DNA of 64,000 bases from Pasteurella canis. Lineage in GTDB: Bacteria; Pseudomonadota; Gammaproteobacteria; Enterobacterales; Pasteurellaceae. A program made the translations under genes and the position numbers. The DNA is taken from positions 744,001 to 808,000 of the forward strand of contig NZ_UGTV01000015.1 in NCBI RefSeq assembly GCF_900454865.1, written 5' to 3'. The notes beneath the pieces were generated by a model that was not told the origin of the DNA, did not search any database, and saw only the letters and a program-made list of their open reading frames with translations. Position 1 is the stretch's first letter; each line of letters starts with the position of its first letter. Positions 20,004-30,971 of this stretch are shown piece after piece.

Positions 20004-21266
20004 TTATCTGTAAGTCACTGTCTCTATATTATCCAAATAAATCTGAGTTTCTGCCAGTTTAGTTTCTGCAATGATCTTACCTTGGCGAATAGAATAACGC
20101 GTTGATACCTGTCTTCTTACTGCATCAAATCCATTTTGCGCAGGTAAAATAATCAGGTTGGCAGAATATCCTTCTTTAATGCCATAATCGCTTAATCCAA
20201 GCGCTTTGGCACTATTGTCAGTCACTAATTTTAACCCATCATTAATTTGACCATATCCCATTAATTGACAGACATGTAAACCCATATGGAGTACTTGTAA
20301 CATGTTTGCTGTCCCTAATGGGTACCAAGGATCGAATACATCATCATGCCCAAAACAAACATTAATATTATTTTTCAACATTTCTTTTACTCGAGTAATT
20401 CCACGGCGTTTTGGATAAGTATCAAAGCGCCCTTGTAGATGAATATTTACAAGTGGGTTCGCTACAAAATGAATACCTGATAATTTCAACAAGCGGAATA
20501 AACGTGATGCATAAGCACCATTATAAGAATGCATTGCAGTAGTATGGCTCGCAGTGACTTTATCACCCATTTCATATTTTAAGGCTAATGCTGCGACTGT
20601 TTCCACAAAGCGTGATTGTTCATCATCAATCTCGTCACAATGAATATCAATTTGTTTTCCATACTTACGAGCAATATTGAATGCAATATGCATAGATTCT
20701 ACGCCATATTCACGCGTAAATTCAAAATGTGGAATACCGCCTACAACATCTGCTCCCATTGCCATTGCTTGCTCAAGTAAAGCTTCGCCATTTGGATAAG
20801 ATAAAATGCCTTCTTGTGGAAAAGCCACAATTTGTAAATCGATCCAAGGTGCTACTTCTTGTTTTACTTCTAACATGGCTTTTAGTGCTGTTAATGTAGG
20901 ATCAGACACATCCACATGTGTACGAACATACTGTACACCATTTGCAATCTGCCATTTTAATGTTTTCCATGCTCTGGCTTTTACATCTTCATGACTTAAC
21001 ATCGATTTACGTTCAGCCCAACGCTCAATACCTTCAAATAACGTACCTGATTGATTCCAATTTGGCTGTCCTGCAGTTTGTGTAGCATCAAGGTGGATAT
21101 GTGGTTCAACAAAAGGAGGATAAGCAATACCCTGCTCTGCATCTAAAATCTCTCCTCCATAGGTTAAAACTTCATCATTAGAACAAATACGTATGATTTT
21201 GCCATCTTCAATCAAAATTTGCCAAAGCCCTTCTTTATTCGTTAAATGTACATTTTTAATTAACAT
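20004..21266 (-). CDS. codA: Cytosine deaminase
   Basis: 420-residue amidohydrolase converting cytosine to uracil plus ammonia for pyrimidine salvage. Metal and active-site motifs are [38 protein letters not shown] and [15 protein letters not shown], essentially as in E. coli CodA (427 residues). It follows codB by 9 bases, so codBA is one operon, under the PurR-type operator upstream of codB. Confidence 0.96.
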   Translation of the reverse strand: MLIKNVHLTNKEGLWQILIEDGKIIRICSNDEVLTYGGEILDAEQGIAYPPFVEPHIHLDATQTAGQPNWNQSGTLFEGIERWAERKSMLSHEDVKARAWKTLKWQIANGVQYVRTHVDVSDPTLTALKAMLEVKQEVAPWIDLQIVAFPQEGILSYPNGEALLEQAMAMGADVVGGIPHFEFTREYGVESMHIAFNIARKYGKQIDIHCDEIDDEQSRFVETVAALALKYEMGDKVTASHTTAMHSYNGAYASRLFRLLKLSGIHFVANPLVNIHLQGRFDTYPKRRGITRVKEMLKNNINVCFGHDDVFDPWYPLGTANMLQVLHMGLHVCQLMGYGQINDGLKLVTDNSAKALGLSDYGIKEGYSANLIILPAQNGFDAVRRQVSTRYSIRQGKIIAETKLAETQIYLDNIETVTYR

Positions 21267-21275
21267 AATTGGCTC

Positions 21276-22502
21276 CTATTTTGTTGCTAACATTTTTGCA
21301 AACAATGGATTAAGTATTAAATATGAAATTGCTCCCCCTAATACTGCATTTACAGGGATAATACCTGGCAAATATTTACCACAACCTACACCTATTGCAA
21401 CCGCAATAATCGCGATCCAATTAATATTAACAAATCTTGCTTGCTCGAAATTTTGATATGCTTTACGACGTAATATATAGTCTGCAATAATCACGCCTCC
21501 GACTGGAGGAATAGCGGAAGAAAGGAAAGTAAGCCAACCGACAAAGTTGTTATATAACCAAAGTGCGGCAAGTGTACCTATAACACCATTTGCCATTGAT
21601 AAAATACGGCTGCTTAATCCAGTAATATTAGCAAAGCCTAATCCCGAAGCATAAAGGGCATTATCATTAGTCGTCCAAATATTTAACCCTAATACAATAA
21701 TTGCAGGTAAAATTAGTCCTTGAGCGACCATCACATCTGAAATATCTGCCATGCCTTTCACTGAGGCACCCGCTGCACCAAAAATAAACATTAACGAATT
21801 ACCTAAAAAGAAAGCGATCATACTAATCACAATCGCTTGTTTTGGTACACGTCCAAAACGAACAAAGTCAGCAGTAAGACTTCCAGCACTAATAAATGAC
21901 CCAACAACTAATGTAATCGCCATAGGTAATGACATACTCTCTTTTGGCACTATAGCTTGTAATACCTCAATTCCTCCGGCATCTGTCACAGCTAAATACA
22001 CAGAATACGAACCAAGTACAGCAATTGCAGGTACTGCTACTGCTGATAAAATAGTCAATGCTGAAATACCAAAGTAAACTGTTACTGTCATTAATGCACC
22101 CGAAAGAATAATGAGAGTGTTAACATCAATTCCTGTTACTTTATTAACAGGAATAGCAAACATTGCTACACCTACGCCAAACCAGCCAACCTGTGTTCCA
22201 CCAAGTAATAATGAAGGTAACCAAGACCCTTTTACTCCAAAAGAATAACGCGCTAAAATATGCGTAGTTAAGCCTGTCTTTGCACCAATATAGCCTAAAC
22301 AAGAAGTGTAAACACCAAGCATTAAATTACCAATTAGAATTGCTGTCCAAAAATCATCATAAGTTAATGATGTACCCAGTGTTCCTCCCGTCCACATACT
22401 GGCTGAAAAGAAAGTCAATCCAAGCATAACAAATGTTAATGCAATTCCTCCTTTGCGCTCATGTTGTGGCACTGGCTTTAAACTATAATTATCTAAGCTC
22501 AT
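21276..22502 (-). CDS. codB: Cytosine permease
   Basis: 408-residue inner-membrane NCS1-family symporter bringing cytosine into the cell. About twelve hydrophobic segments are visible, with the CodB-typical N terminus DNYSLKPVPQHERKG and GTQVGWFGVGVAMFAIPV. First gene of codBA, with a PurR-like box 57 bases before its start codon. Confidence 0.94.
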   Translation of the reverse strand: MSLDNYSLKPVPQHERKGGIALTFVMLGLTFFSASMWTGGTLGTSLTYDDFWTAILIGNLMLGVYTSCLGYIGAKTGLTTHILARYSFGVKGSWLPSLLLGGTQVGWFGVGVAMFAIPVNKVTGIDVNTLIILSGALMTVTVYFGISALTILSAVAVPAIAVLGSYSVYLAVTDAGGIEVLQAIVPKESMSLPMAITLVVGSFISAGSLTADFVRFGRVPKQAIVISMIAFFLGNSLMFIFGAAGASVKGMADISDVMVAQGLILPAIIVLGLNIWTTNDNALYASGLGFANITGLSSRILSMANGVIGTLAALWLYNNFVGWLTFLSSAIPPVGGVIIADYILRRKAYQNFEQARFVNINWIAIIAVAIGVGCGKYLPGIIPVNAVLGGAISYLILNPLFAKMLATK

Positions 22503-22558
22503 TATTTATCCTTATTAAAAGTAAAAAATCGTTGCATTATAATCTGCCAATTTTAAAA

Positions 22559-22574
22559 AGCAAACGTTTGCGCA
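22559..22574. promoter_or_regulatory. PurR operator upstream of codBA
   Basis: AGCAAACGTTTGCGCA contains the perfect palindrome GCAAACGTTTGC, a close match to the PurR consensus ACGCAAACGTTTGCGT. E. coli codBA is known to be PurR-repressed, and a purR gene lies in this window. Confidence 0.82.
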
Positions 22575-22724
22575 ATAAAAATGAAAGATTTTTTATTTAC
22601 GTTTATTATATAAATGAGAGCTATCAACAAAGTTTTTGTTTTATCTTATTAGATAGTTATTGATTTCTTCTCAAATAAATGTAAAAGATCTAAGTACAGG
22701 CTAGTTATTATGTTTTTTGAGAGT

Positions 22725-22756
22725 AAAAAAACCACCTTAATGGAAGGTGGTTTTTA
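22725..22756 (-). terminator. aroG terminator
   Basis: Perfect stem AAAACCACCTT / AAGGTGGTTTT with an AATGG loop and A/T-rich flanks, directly after the aroG stop on the minus strand. Confidence 0.88.
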
Positions 22757-22761
22757 TTTAA

Positions 22762-23847
22762 TTATGATTTTAAATTTCGACGAGAAATGACCGCACTTGA
22801 TAAGGCTTCAAGTACTTGTTCACTATCCTCCCAGCCAATACACGCATCTGTAATACTTTGTCCATAAGTTAAGGCTTTACCATCAATAAGATCTTGACGT
22901 CCTTCAGTCAAATGACTTTCAACCATCACGCCAAAAATTTGTGTTGAGCCATTTGCAATTTGATCACATACACTATGACAAACATCCAACTGTTTTTTAA
23001 ATTGCTTGTTACTATTTGCATGACTAAAATCAACCATAACATGAGGAATCCGTCCGTTTTTCTCAATATCCGCACAAACAGCAGCAATATCTTGTGCACT
23101 ATAATTGGGTCCCCTATCACCACCACGTAAAATAATATGACAATCTTCATTACCGCGTGTTGATACAATCGCAGAATGGCCAAATTTAGTGACTGATAAA
23201 AAATAATGAGGGGCTTCAGCAGCACCAATTGCATCTAATGCGATTCTCACTCCTCCATTAGTGCCATTTTTAAAACCCACCGCACATGATAGTCCAGAAG
23301 CCAACTCTCGATGTACTTGTGACTCAGTTGTTCTTGCACCAATTGCTCCCCAACTCATAAAATCAGCCAAATATTGTGGTGTAATCATATCTAGAAACTC
23401 ACCAGCTGCTGGTACACCTAAATCATTCACATCAGATAATAATTTACGCGCTATACGTAGTCCATCATTAAGAGCAAAAGTACCATTTAAATGTGGATCA
23501 TTAATTAAACCTTTCCAACCTACTGTAGTACGTGGTTTTTCAAAATAAACTCGCATGATAATTTCTAAAGTATCCTTATACTTTTCTCGTACAGCTTTAA
23601 TACGATTTGCATATTCAAGTGCAGAATTAGGGTCATGAATAGAGCAAGGACCAATCACAACTAATAAACGATCATCTTTTTGATGAATAATATCATGTGC
23701 TTTTTTACGAGTTTCTTTTACAACTTGAGCCGCAACACTACTGGCTGGGAATTTTTCTAATAATGCGACGGGGGGTAAAACTTGTTCAATTTTATCAATA
23801 CGAGTGTCATCATTTTCAATATGAATTTCGTTCTTATACTCTGTCAT
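22762..23847 (-). CDS. aroG: 3-deoxy-7-phosphoheptulonate synthase (DAHP synthase), AroG type
   Basis: 361-residue first enzyme of the shikimate pathway, joining PEP and erythrose 4-phosphate. Type I family motifs: VVIGPCSIHD, MRVYFEKPRTTVGWKGLINDP, AGEFLDMITPQY, GARTTESQVHRELASGLS, GFKNGTNG and MVDFSHANSNKQ. The N terminus with paired Asp (NDDTRI) is of the kind that builds the phenylalanine feedback site in AroG. An uptake signal lies near the 3' end (22790). Transcribed in the same direction as lolCDE, 63 bases after lolE. Confidence 0.94.
   Translation of the reverse strand: MTEYKNEIHIENDDTRIDKIEQVLPPVALLEKFPASSVAAQVVKETRKKAHDIIHQKDDRLLVVIGPCSIHDPNSALEYANRIKAVREKYKDTLEIIMRVYFEKPRTTVGWKGLINDPHLNGTFALNDGLRIARKLLSDVNDLGVPAAGEFLDMITPQYLADFMSWGAIGARTTESQVHRELASGLSCAVGFKNGTNGGVRIALDAIGAAEAPHYFLSVTKFGHSAIVSTRGNEDCHIILRGGDRGPNYSAQDIAAVCADIEKNGRIPHVMVDFSHANSNKQFKKQLDVCHSVCDQIANGSTQIFGVMVESHLTEGRQDLIDGKALTYGQSITDACIGWEDSEQVLEALSSAVISRRNLKS
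22790..22798 (-). repeat. DNA uptake signal sequence in aroG
   Basis: Perfect complement of AAGTGCGGT near the aroG 3' end. Confidence 0.8.
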
Positions 23848-23910
23848 TTTGCTCTCGCTTACTTCTTATAAATAAATCCGATAATAATCAAACTCTAAAC
23901 AGTAAATTAA

Positions 23911-25164
23911 CTAATGGCTACTCAACACTTGAGCAGGCTGCAGTTTTGCTGCCCGATTAGCAGGATAGAGACTAGCAACTAAACTTAATATTAGCGCAGA
24001 GGCTAATACTAATAAGACATCTTGCCAATGCAACTCACTTGGCAAAAAATCGACAAAATAAATACCATCTGATAATAATTTCCGACCAAGTAAAAGCTCA
24101 ATTCCTTGAATAAGTTGAGTTAAATTTAATGCTAGGGCTATGCCTAAAAAAATACCAATTAAACACCCTTTCATGCCAGCTTGCAAGCCATACCACACAA
24201 AAATCTGCTTAATAAAACGATTATTTGCACCTAAAGTACGCATAATCGCAATATCACTTTGCTTATCTTTCACTGCCATAATCAATGTTGAAATAATATT
24301 AAAGCAAGCTACTGCAATTACTAACACCATTGCAATATACATCACACTACGAATAAGTTGAATATCTCGATACATATAGCCAAATTTACTGATCCAATGC
24401 TGAGCATAAAGTGCTTGAGGATAATCTTGTAACATTGGATATGTTAATGTCTGAACCTCAAATGGATCTTTGACTTTCAATTCAACACCATGAATTTGAT
24501 CTTGAGTTAGACCTATTAAATCTTGTGCTTGTGCCAAAGGCAATAAAGCATAACTATGATCTAGTTGACCATCTAAGCGTAAAATACCACTGATTTGTAC
24601 ACGATGACGAATTGGCTGAGATAGTTGATTATTTTGAGTTTGCTGTGAAATCAATAACGTGACCCAATCTCCTACTTGAACATCGAGATCACGAGCAATA
24701 GCATATCCTAAAATTAAACCACTTTGTTGTTCGAACTCATTCCATTTATTTTCTAATACAAAATTACCCAAGGCGCTCACTTTATCTTGGGCGGCTTTAT
24801 CAACCCCTTTCACTTGTACAACTTTTAATTTACTCCCATTTTCCACTAATGCAGTAAAATTCACATAAGGTGAAATCCCTTGAACTTGTTCATGCTGTTC
24901 AAGCCGTTCTACTAGCCTCGCCCATTGATTGATCGTTTGTGGTTCATTTTCATGTGGATAAAGTATAATCTCTGCATGGGGTACAACGGCAAGAATACGA
25001 TTATTTAATTCACGCTCAAAGCCATTCATTGCACTTAAACCTAAAATTAATACAGCTACTCCTAATGCAATACCAATACTAGAAAAAGTAGAAATCAAAG
25101 AAACCAGCCGATTTTTCTGCTTGCTACGTTGATAACGCCAACTAATAAAAAAAGGAGTATTCAT
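23911..25164 (-). CDS. lolE: Lipoprotein-releasing ABC transporter permease LolE
   Basis: 417-residue inner-membrane subunit of LolCDE, which extracts outer-membrane lipoproteins and hands them to LolA. One N-terminal transmembrane helix (about 25-47, with SIGIALGVAVLILGLSAMNGF), a large periplasmic domain (about 50-265) and three C-terminal helices around CFNIISTLIMAV are visible. It starts immediately after the lolD stop with no gap. The lolC-lolD-lolE order is the usual one. Confidence 0.92.
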   Translation of the reverse strand: MNTPFFISWRYQRSKQKNRLVSLISTFSSIGIALGVAVLILGLSAMNGFERELNNRILAVVPHAEIILYPHENEPQTINQWARLVERLEQHEQVQGISPYVNFTALVENGSKLKVVQVKGVDKAAQDKVSALGNFVLENKWNEFEQQSGLILGYAIARDLDVQVGDWVTLLISQQTQNNQLSQPIRHRVQISGILRLDGQLDHSYALLPLAQAQDLIGLTQDQIHGVELKVKDPFEVQTLTYPMLQDYPQALYAQHWISKFGYMYRDIQLIRSVMYIAMVLVIAVACFNIISTLIMAVKDKQSDIAIMRTLGANNRFIKQIFVWYGLQAGMKGCLIGIFLGIALALNLTQLIQGIELLLGRKLLSDGIYFVDFLPSELHWQDVLLVLASALILSLVASLYPANRAAKLQPAQVLSSH

Positions 25165-25848
25165 TTATAATGTCTCTCTTAATACACCATCTTGCATGAC
25201 CAAACAACGTGTCAATTTTTCTGCTAAACTCAGATCGTGAGTCACTAATAAAAAAGCAATATTTTGTTCATGATTAAGCTGTTGAATTAAATCAAAGATA
25301 CTTTCCGTTGTTTTGCGATCTAAGTTTCCTGTTGGTTCATCTGCTAATACTAAAGCTGGATTATTAACTAATGAACGAGCGATGGCAACGCGCTGGCGTT
25401 CTCCCCCCGAAAGTGCAGAGGGACGATGTGAAATACGATGTGCTAACCCAACTGCACTGAGCATTTTTTCTGCTCGATCTTTTGCCTCTGTTTTATTTTG
25501 CTGACCAATTAACATTGGCATCATCACATTCTCTAATGCCGTAAAATCTGCCATTAAATGGTGGAATTGATAAACAAAACCGAGATATTGATTACGTAAC
25601 CGCGCTAATTGATTTGCATTAGTACGTTGTAAAGATTGTCCTTTAATAAATACTTCTCCACTACTTGGTTGATCTAAGCCACCTAAAGTATGTAATAAAG
25701 TACTTTTACCTGATCCTGAGCTTCCAACAATAGCAACAAGTTCACCTGCCTCTATATTAAAAGAAACGCCTTTTAATACCTCTGTTTGTATACTGCCTTC
25801 TTGATAAGATTTACTGATATTTTGACAATGTAATAAGTGTTGTTTCAT
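25165..25848 (-). CDS. lolD: Lipoprotein-releasing ABC transporter ATPase LolD
   Basis: 227 residues from this start. ATPase of LolCDE with Walker [12 protein letters not shown]-loop [10 protein letters not shown], signature [10 protein letters not shown] and Walker [13 protein letters not shown]. Longer in-frame starts exist (to 25908) but would overlap lolC by 44 bases and lack homology. ATG 25848 lies 14 bases after the lolC stop and gives the [19 protein letters not shown] beginning that aligns with E. coli LolD. Confidence 0.93.
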   Translation of the reverse strand: MKQHLLHCQNISKSYQEGSIQTEVLKGVSFNIEAGELVAIVGSSGSGKSTLLHTLGGLDQPSSGEVFIKGQSLQRTNANQLARLRNQYLGFVYQFHHLMADFTALENVMMPMLIGQQNKTEAKDRAEKMLSAVGLAHRISHRPSALSGGERQRVAIARSLVNNPALVLADEPTGNLDRKTTESIFDLIQQLNHEQNIAFLLVTHDLSLAEKLTRCLVMQDGVLRETL

Positions 25849-25864
25849 TTCATTTACCGTCTTT

Positions 25865-27052
25865 TTATTCATAACGCAAGGCTTCTGCTGGTTCAATTTT
25901 TGCTGCACGATAAGCTGGATAGATAGTTGATATTAAAGAGAGTAATAATGCAAAACTAACGATCATTATAATTTGTACAACATCTAAAGAAGTTGGTAAG
26001 TAAATATCATGAGGATTAATCATATCCACAATACGATCTAAATATAACGTGACTAATATACCCAATATCGTACCAATTAATGTTCCTACAAACCCAACTA
26101 AACAACCTTGATAGATAAAAATAGACCGCACTTGATGCTTATTTAAACCCTGTGTTTGTAAAATAGCAATTTCCCCTTGTTTATCTACTACCATTAAACT
26201 TAATGAGGTAATAATGTTAGAAACTGCAACAACAATAATTAAGCTAATCAATAAGCTCATCATGTTTTTTTCCATACGTACAGCTTGGAAAAACTCACCT
26301 TTTTGATCTCGCCAGTCCTTAATGATCCATTGTTCTTTTATAAAATAATTTGGTAATTCAACAATCTGAAATGGGTCTTGTAGAAATAAGCGGTAACCTT
26401 GTGCTTGATTTGGTTGGATACGCATTAGGCGACCAATATCTGCTAAATGCGTAAAAACTTGATAATTAGAAGCTTCACCGTTTGTATAATAAATATCACT
26501 CACTGTAAACAAACGTTGAACAGGTACTCGCCCAAAAGGCGTATATTGACTATTTTCAGTGATCATCACACGCACTTTATCACCTATATTTAGTTGAAGT
26601 TTGCGAGCCAGTTGCGCACCAATCACTAAATTAAACTCACCTGGGGGCAATACTTTATCAATATTATCATGAAATCCTAATAACAAAGGGTCATCTGAAA
26701 GTGCTTCTACACCTATAACTCGTCCTGCACTTACGCCATGCGCTGTTTGTAAAATCACATTAGTTTGATTAATCGCTACTGCTTTTTGCACAAAATCAGG
26801 CAAGCTATTCACTTTATCTTGTAAGTTTATTCGTTGATTTTGAGGCATAATAATGGCGTGAGGGATATCAGCTAGAACTTGCTGTTTCTGATGATGTTCT
26901 AATCCATTCATAACAGATAACACAATGATCAATGCCATGACACCTAAGACGATGCCAATACTCGCTAAATTCGTTACAAGTCGTCCGAAACGATCCGCAC
27001 TTTTAGCTCGCCAATAACGTAAAGCAATAAATAAAGGAACAGAAAATCTCAT
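25865..27052 (-). CDS. lolC: Lipoprotein-releasing ABC transporter permease LolC
   Basis: 395 residues from ATG 27052; a TTG three codons upstream is possible but homologues begin near the sequence [15 protein letters not shown]. Same topology as LolE: helix at [20 protein letters not shown], periplasmic domain, three C-terminal helices with [14 protein letters not shown]. Works with LolD and LolE in lipoprotein sorting. An uptake signal lies at 26125. A long-armed inverted repeat upstream separates it from the dehydrogenase gene. Confidence 0.92.
   Translation of the reverse strand: MRFSVPLFIALRYWRAKSADRFGRLVTNLASIGIVLGVMALIIVLSVMNGLEHHQKQQVLADIPHAIIMPQNQRINLQDKVNSLPDFVQKAVAINQTNVILQTAHGVSAGRVIGVEALSDDPLLLGFHDNIDKVLPPGEFNLVIGAQLARKLQLNIGDKVRVMITENSQYTPFGRVPVQRLFTVSDIYYTNGEASNYQVFTHLADIGRLMRIQPNQAQGYRLFLQDPFQIVELPNYFIKEQWIIKDWRDQKGEFFQAVRMEKNMMSLLISLIIVVAVSNIITSLSLMVVDKQGEIAILQTQGLNKHQVRSIFIYQGCLVGFVGTLIGTILGILVTLYLDRIVDMINPHDIYLPTSLDVVQIIMIVSFALLLSLISTIYPAYRAAKIEPAEALRYE
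26125..26133 (-). repeat. DNA uptake signal sequence in lolC
   Basis: Perfect complement of AAGTGCGGT within lolC. Confidence 0.8.
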
Positions 27053-27072
27053 TTTTACCAAAATTAGTAATA

Positions 27073-27125
27073 AAAATATCGTGCTATTATTGCATAAACC
27101 GCATACAACAACATCACGATATTTT
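27073..27125 (-). terminator. Possible long-loop terminator between the dehydrogenase gene and lolC
   Basis: Arms AAAATATCGTG and CACGATATTTT pair perfectly over 11 bases with a loop of about 31. On the minus strand it is followed by a T-rich run. The large loop and low G+C make it a weak terminator candidate. Confidence 0.45.
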
Positions 27126-27130
27126 ATCTA

Positions 27131-28081
27131 TTACACATTTAATTCATTTTTTACAAAGTCTTCAATATTTTGTGTTACTTTGCTCACTAAGGTCATGACG
27201 GCACTATCTGATGCCCAAGCAATATGTGGCGTAACAATTAAATTAGGCAATCGAGTCGCAGCTTGAACAATTACACTTGTTTTTTCAGGAGGCTCTTTAA
27301 CTAATACATCTAAGGCGGCTCCACCTAAATGCCCACTTTCTAGTGCTTCAACAAGTGCTTTTTCCTCTACTAATGGACCTCGTCCAGTATTAATCAGGAA
27401 TGCACCTTTTTTCATTAAGGCTAAAGTATCTTTGTTAATTAAGTTTTGCGTTGTTTCTGTTAATGGGCAATGTAATGTTACAATATCTGCTTGTTTTAAA
27501 ACATCTTCAAAAGGAGTATAACCTTCTCGACAAGATGTTGCATCCTTGTGCTCAGCATAAAGTACATTCATACCAACAGCTGCAGCTAAACGCCCAACTT
27601 CAGTCCCTAAACAGCCCTTACCAAATATACCTAAAGTTGAGCCTTTAACATCGGTAATGGGATAATCAAAATAACAGAATTGTTTACTATCCGCCCACTT
27701 TGCGACTAGTTGATCACGATACCAACTCATGATGCTATGTTTCAATGCATAAATAAGTCCTAGAACATGCTCAGGCACAGTCGTTGCTGAATACCCTGTC
27801 ACATTTTTTACAGTAATGCCTAGCTCTTTAGCCGCAACTAAATCAACATTATTTGTACCTGTTGCAGTAATTGCAATAAGCTTTAATTGCGGTAATTGTT
27901 GCATAACTTCACGGTTAAATACGACTTTACTTGTCACTGCTATCTCAGCATCTTGCATACGTTCAATAACCTCATTCCCAGCAGTGTGTTCATATTCAAT
28001 CCATTGATGTTCAAAACTTGGATGGGGGATTGGAATATGTTTGGGAATCGCTGTGCTATCAAGAAAAACTATTTTTAACAT
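27131..28081 (-). CDS. D-2-hydroxyacid dehydrogenase (NAD-dependent)
   Basis: 316 residues from ATG 28081, chosen because GGAGT lies 6 bases before it; a TTG start seven codons upstream has no such support. The Rossmann NAD motif is GIFGKGCLGTEVG, and the catalytic Arg/Glu/His blocks are LINTGRGPLVEEKALV, LDVLVKEPP and NLIVTPHIAWAS. The C-terminal half fits the glycerate/hydroxypyruvate-reductase branch, but the substrate cannot be read. It sits upstream of lolC in the same direction, an arrangement remembered from H. influenzae. Confidence 0.88.
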   Translation of the reverse strand: MLKIVFLDSTAIPKHIPIPHPSFEHQWIEYEHTAGNEVIERMQDAEIAVTSKVVFNREVMQQLPQLKLIAITATGTNNVDLVAAKELGITVKNVTGYSATTVPEHVLGLIYALKHSIMSWYRDQLVAKWADSKQFCYFDYPITDVKGSTLGIFGKGCLGTEVGRLAAAVGMNVLYAEHKDATSCREGYTPFEDVLKQADIVTLHCPLTETTQNLINKDTLALMKKGAFLINTGRGPLVEEKALVEALESGHLGGAALDVLVKEPPEKTSVIVQAATRLPNLIVTPHIAWASDSAVMTLVSKVTQNIEDFVKNELNV

Positions 28082-28221
28082 GGGTAACTCCTTTTGTTGC
28101 AATGGTTTTCTATTTTGTCCAATTTACCTTGAGATAGCAAACTATAAATTGACTGAATAAAATTATTTTTAACTATTAATTTAGTTAAGCCAGCTTACTG
28201 TACGATATTTATATTTAACAT

Positions 28222-28247
28222 AAAAAACCTCCCGTGTTTGGGAGGTT
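28222..28247 (-). terminator. Terminator after the Sel1-repeat gene
   Basis: Stem AACCTCCC / GGGAGGTT with a short loop and, on the minus strand, a following T run (TTTTTTAT). Confidence 0.88.
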
Positions 28248-28257
28248 ATAAGCCATC

Positions 28258-29283
28258 TTACTTCTTACCTAATTGCGCTTTTAATTGTGTTATTTTCTCT
28301 AAGACTTCCCCTTGTAACAATTCATCGTCTTGCTTATGGGCATAAGAAAGTTCATAATAATGTAATGCTTTTTCTAAATTCTGCGGTACACCCGTACCAA
28401 ACTCATAAAGATAACCTAATGTATAATAATCTTCTAATACCTCAAACTCATTTAACGCAAAATCAAGATCGACTGGTACGCCTAAACCAACTAAAGATAA
28501 ATTAGCAATCATTAATCTAGCTTTCTTAAATCCCTGTTCAGCTGATTTTTTTAGCCAAAAGACTCCCTTCTCAAATTCTCCACTTTCAATATAGTACTCG
28601 CCAACTTCATATTGTGATTCAACTTCATTTTTTTCTGCTGCGTCTAAAAATAAATGGAATATTTCTTCATGTTTTTCTTTTGTTAATACTTCGGTTGTTT
28701 TATAAAGATCAGCTAGATTACGTTTTGAAACTACGTTCCCCAAATTAGCCGCTTGTCGATATAATTCTTTCGCTTTATCAATATCCTCAACTACACCATA
28801 ACCAAAATCATACATATAAGCCAATGTATTTAGATGATACATTTTTCCAGCCTTAATCTCATCCTGCAAAATAGAAAAGGCCTTTTCAAAATATTGATTA
28901 GCGACTTTTTTATCTTGTCCTACATACCAACCATATTGATACATTTCTCCTAAAACAAGGGCACCAAACCCACTTCCTTTTTCTGTTGCTTCTAATGCAA
29001 GTAAATAAGCCTCTTTATTGTCCTTTTCCAACAGGATATCCGCCAGTCTTGCTATTGCATCAGCATGACCAAATCTTCTAGCCTGTTCAAAAAAATCTGT
29101 CGCTTTTGCTATATCAATTAACTCATTGTTAAAGCCATAAAAATATTGCAACCCTTTCTGATAAAGTGTATTCCCCTGCTCAGTTTGTAATTGCGTTGCC
29201 ACATTAGGAGTCATACTATTTACACTAGGCGAAATCATTGCTGTTATTAAGGCTGTTAATGCTAAAAAAAGTAATGTTTTCAT
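28258..29283 (-). CDS. Secreted Sel1-like repeat protein
   Basis: 341 residues with a signal peptide (LLFLALTALITAMISPSVNS, about 1-24) and tandem Sel1-like/TPR repeats across most of the remainder, recognised by recurring units such as YQYGWYVGQDKKVANQYFEKA, YDFGYGVVEDIDKAKELYRQAA and YEFGTGVPQNLEKALHYYELS (each about 36 residues). No lipobox is visible, so a periplasmic location is inferred. Sel1 proteins serve as adaptor scaffolds; no specific partner can be named. It lies 25 bases after kdsA and ends the prfA-kdsA gene string at a strong terminator. Confidence 0.8.
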   Translation of the reverse strand: MKTLLFLALTALITAMISPSVNSMTPNVATQLQTEQGNTLYQKGLQYFYGFNNELIDIAKATDFFEQARRFGHADAIARLADILLEKDNKEAYLLALEATEKGSGFGALVLGEMYQYGWYVGQDKKVANQYFEKAFSILQDEIKAGKMYHLNTLAYMYDFGYGVVEDIDKAKELYRQAANLGNVVSKRNLADLYKTTEVLTKEKHEEIFHLFLDAAEKNEVESQYEVGEYYIESGEFEKGVFWLKKSAEQGFKKARLMIANLSLVGLGVPVDLDFALNEFEVLEDYYTLGYLYEFGTGVPQNLEKALHYYELSYAHKQDDELLQGEVLEKITQLKAQLGKK

Positions 29284-29308
29284 TGTAGCAACTCTTTTAA
29301 TTTCAACA

Positions 29309-30968
<1,660 letters not shown>

Positions 30969-30971
30969 TTG

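Noticed and set aside
21555-21566. AAGTGCGGC in codB as an uptake signal
   Set aside because: One mismatch to the 9-base core; not counted.
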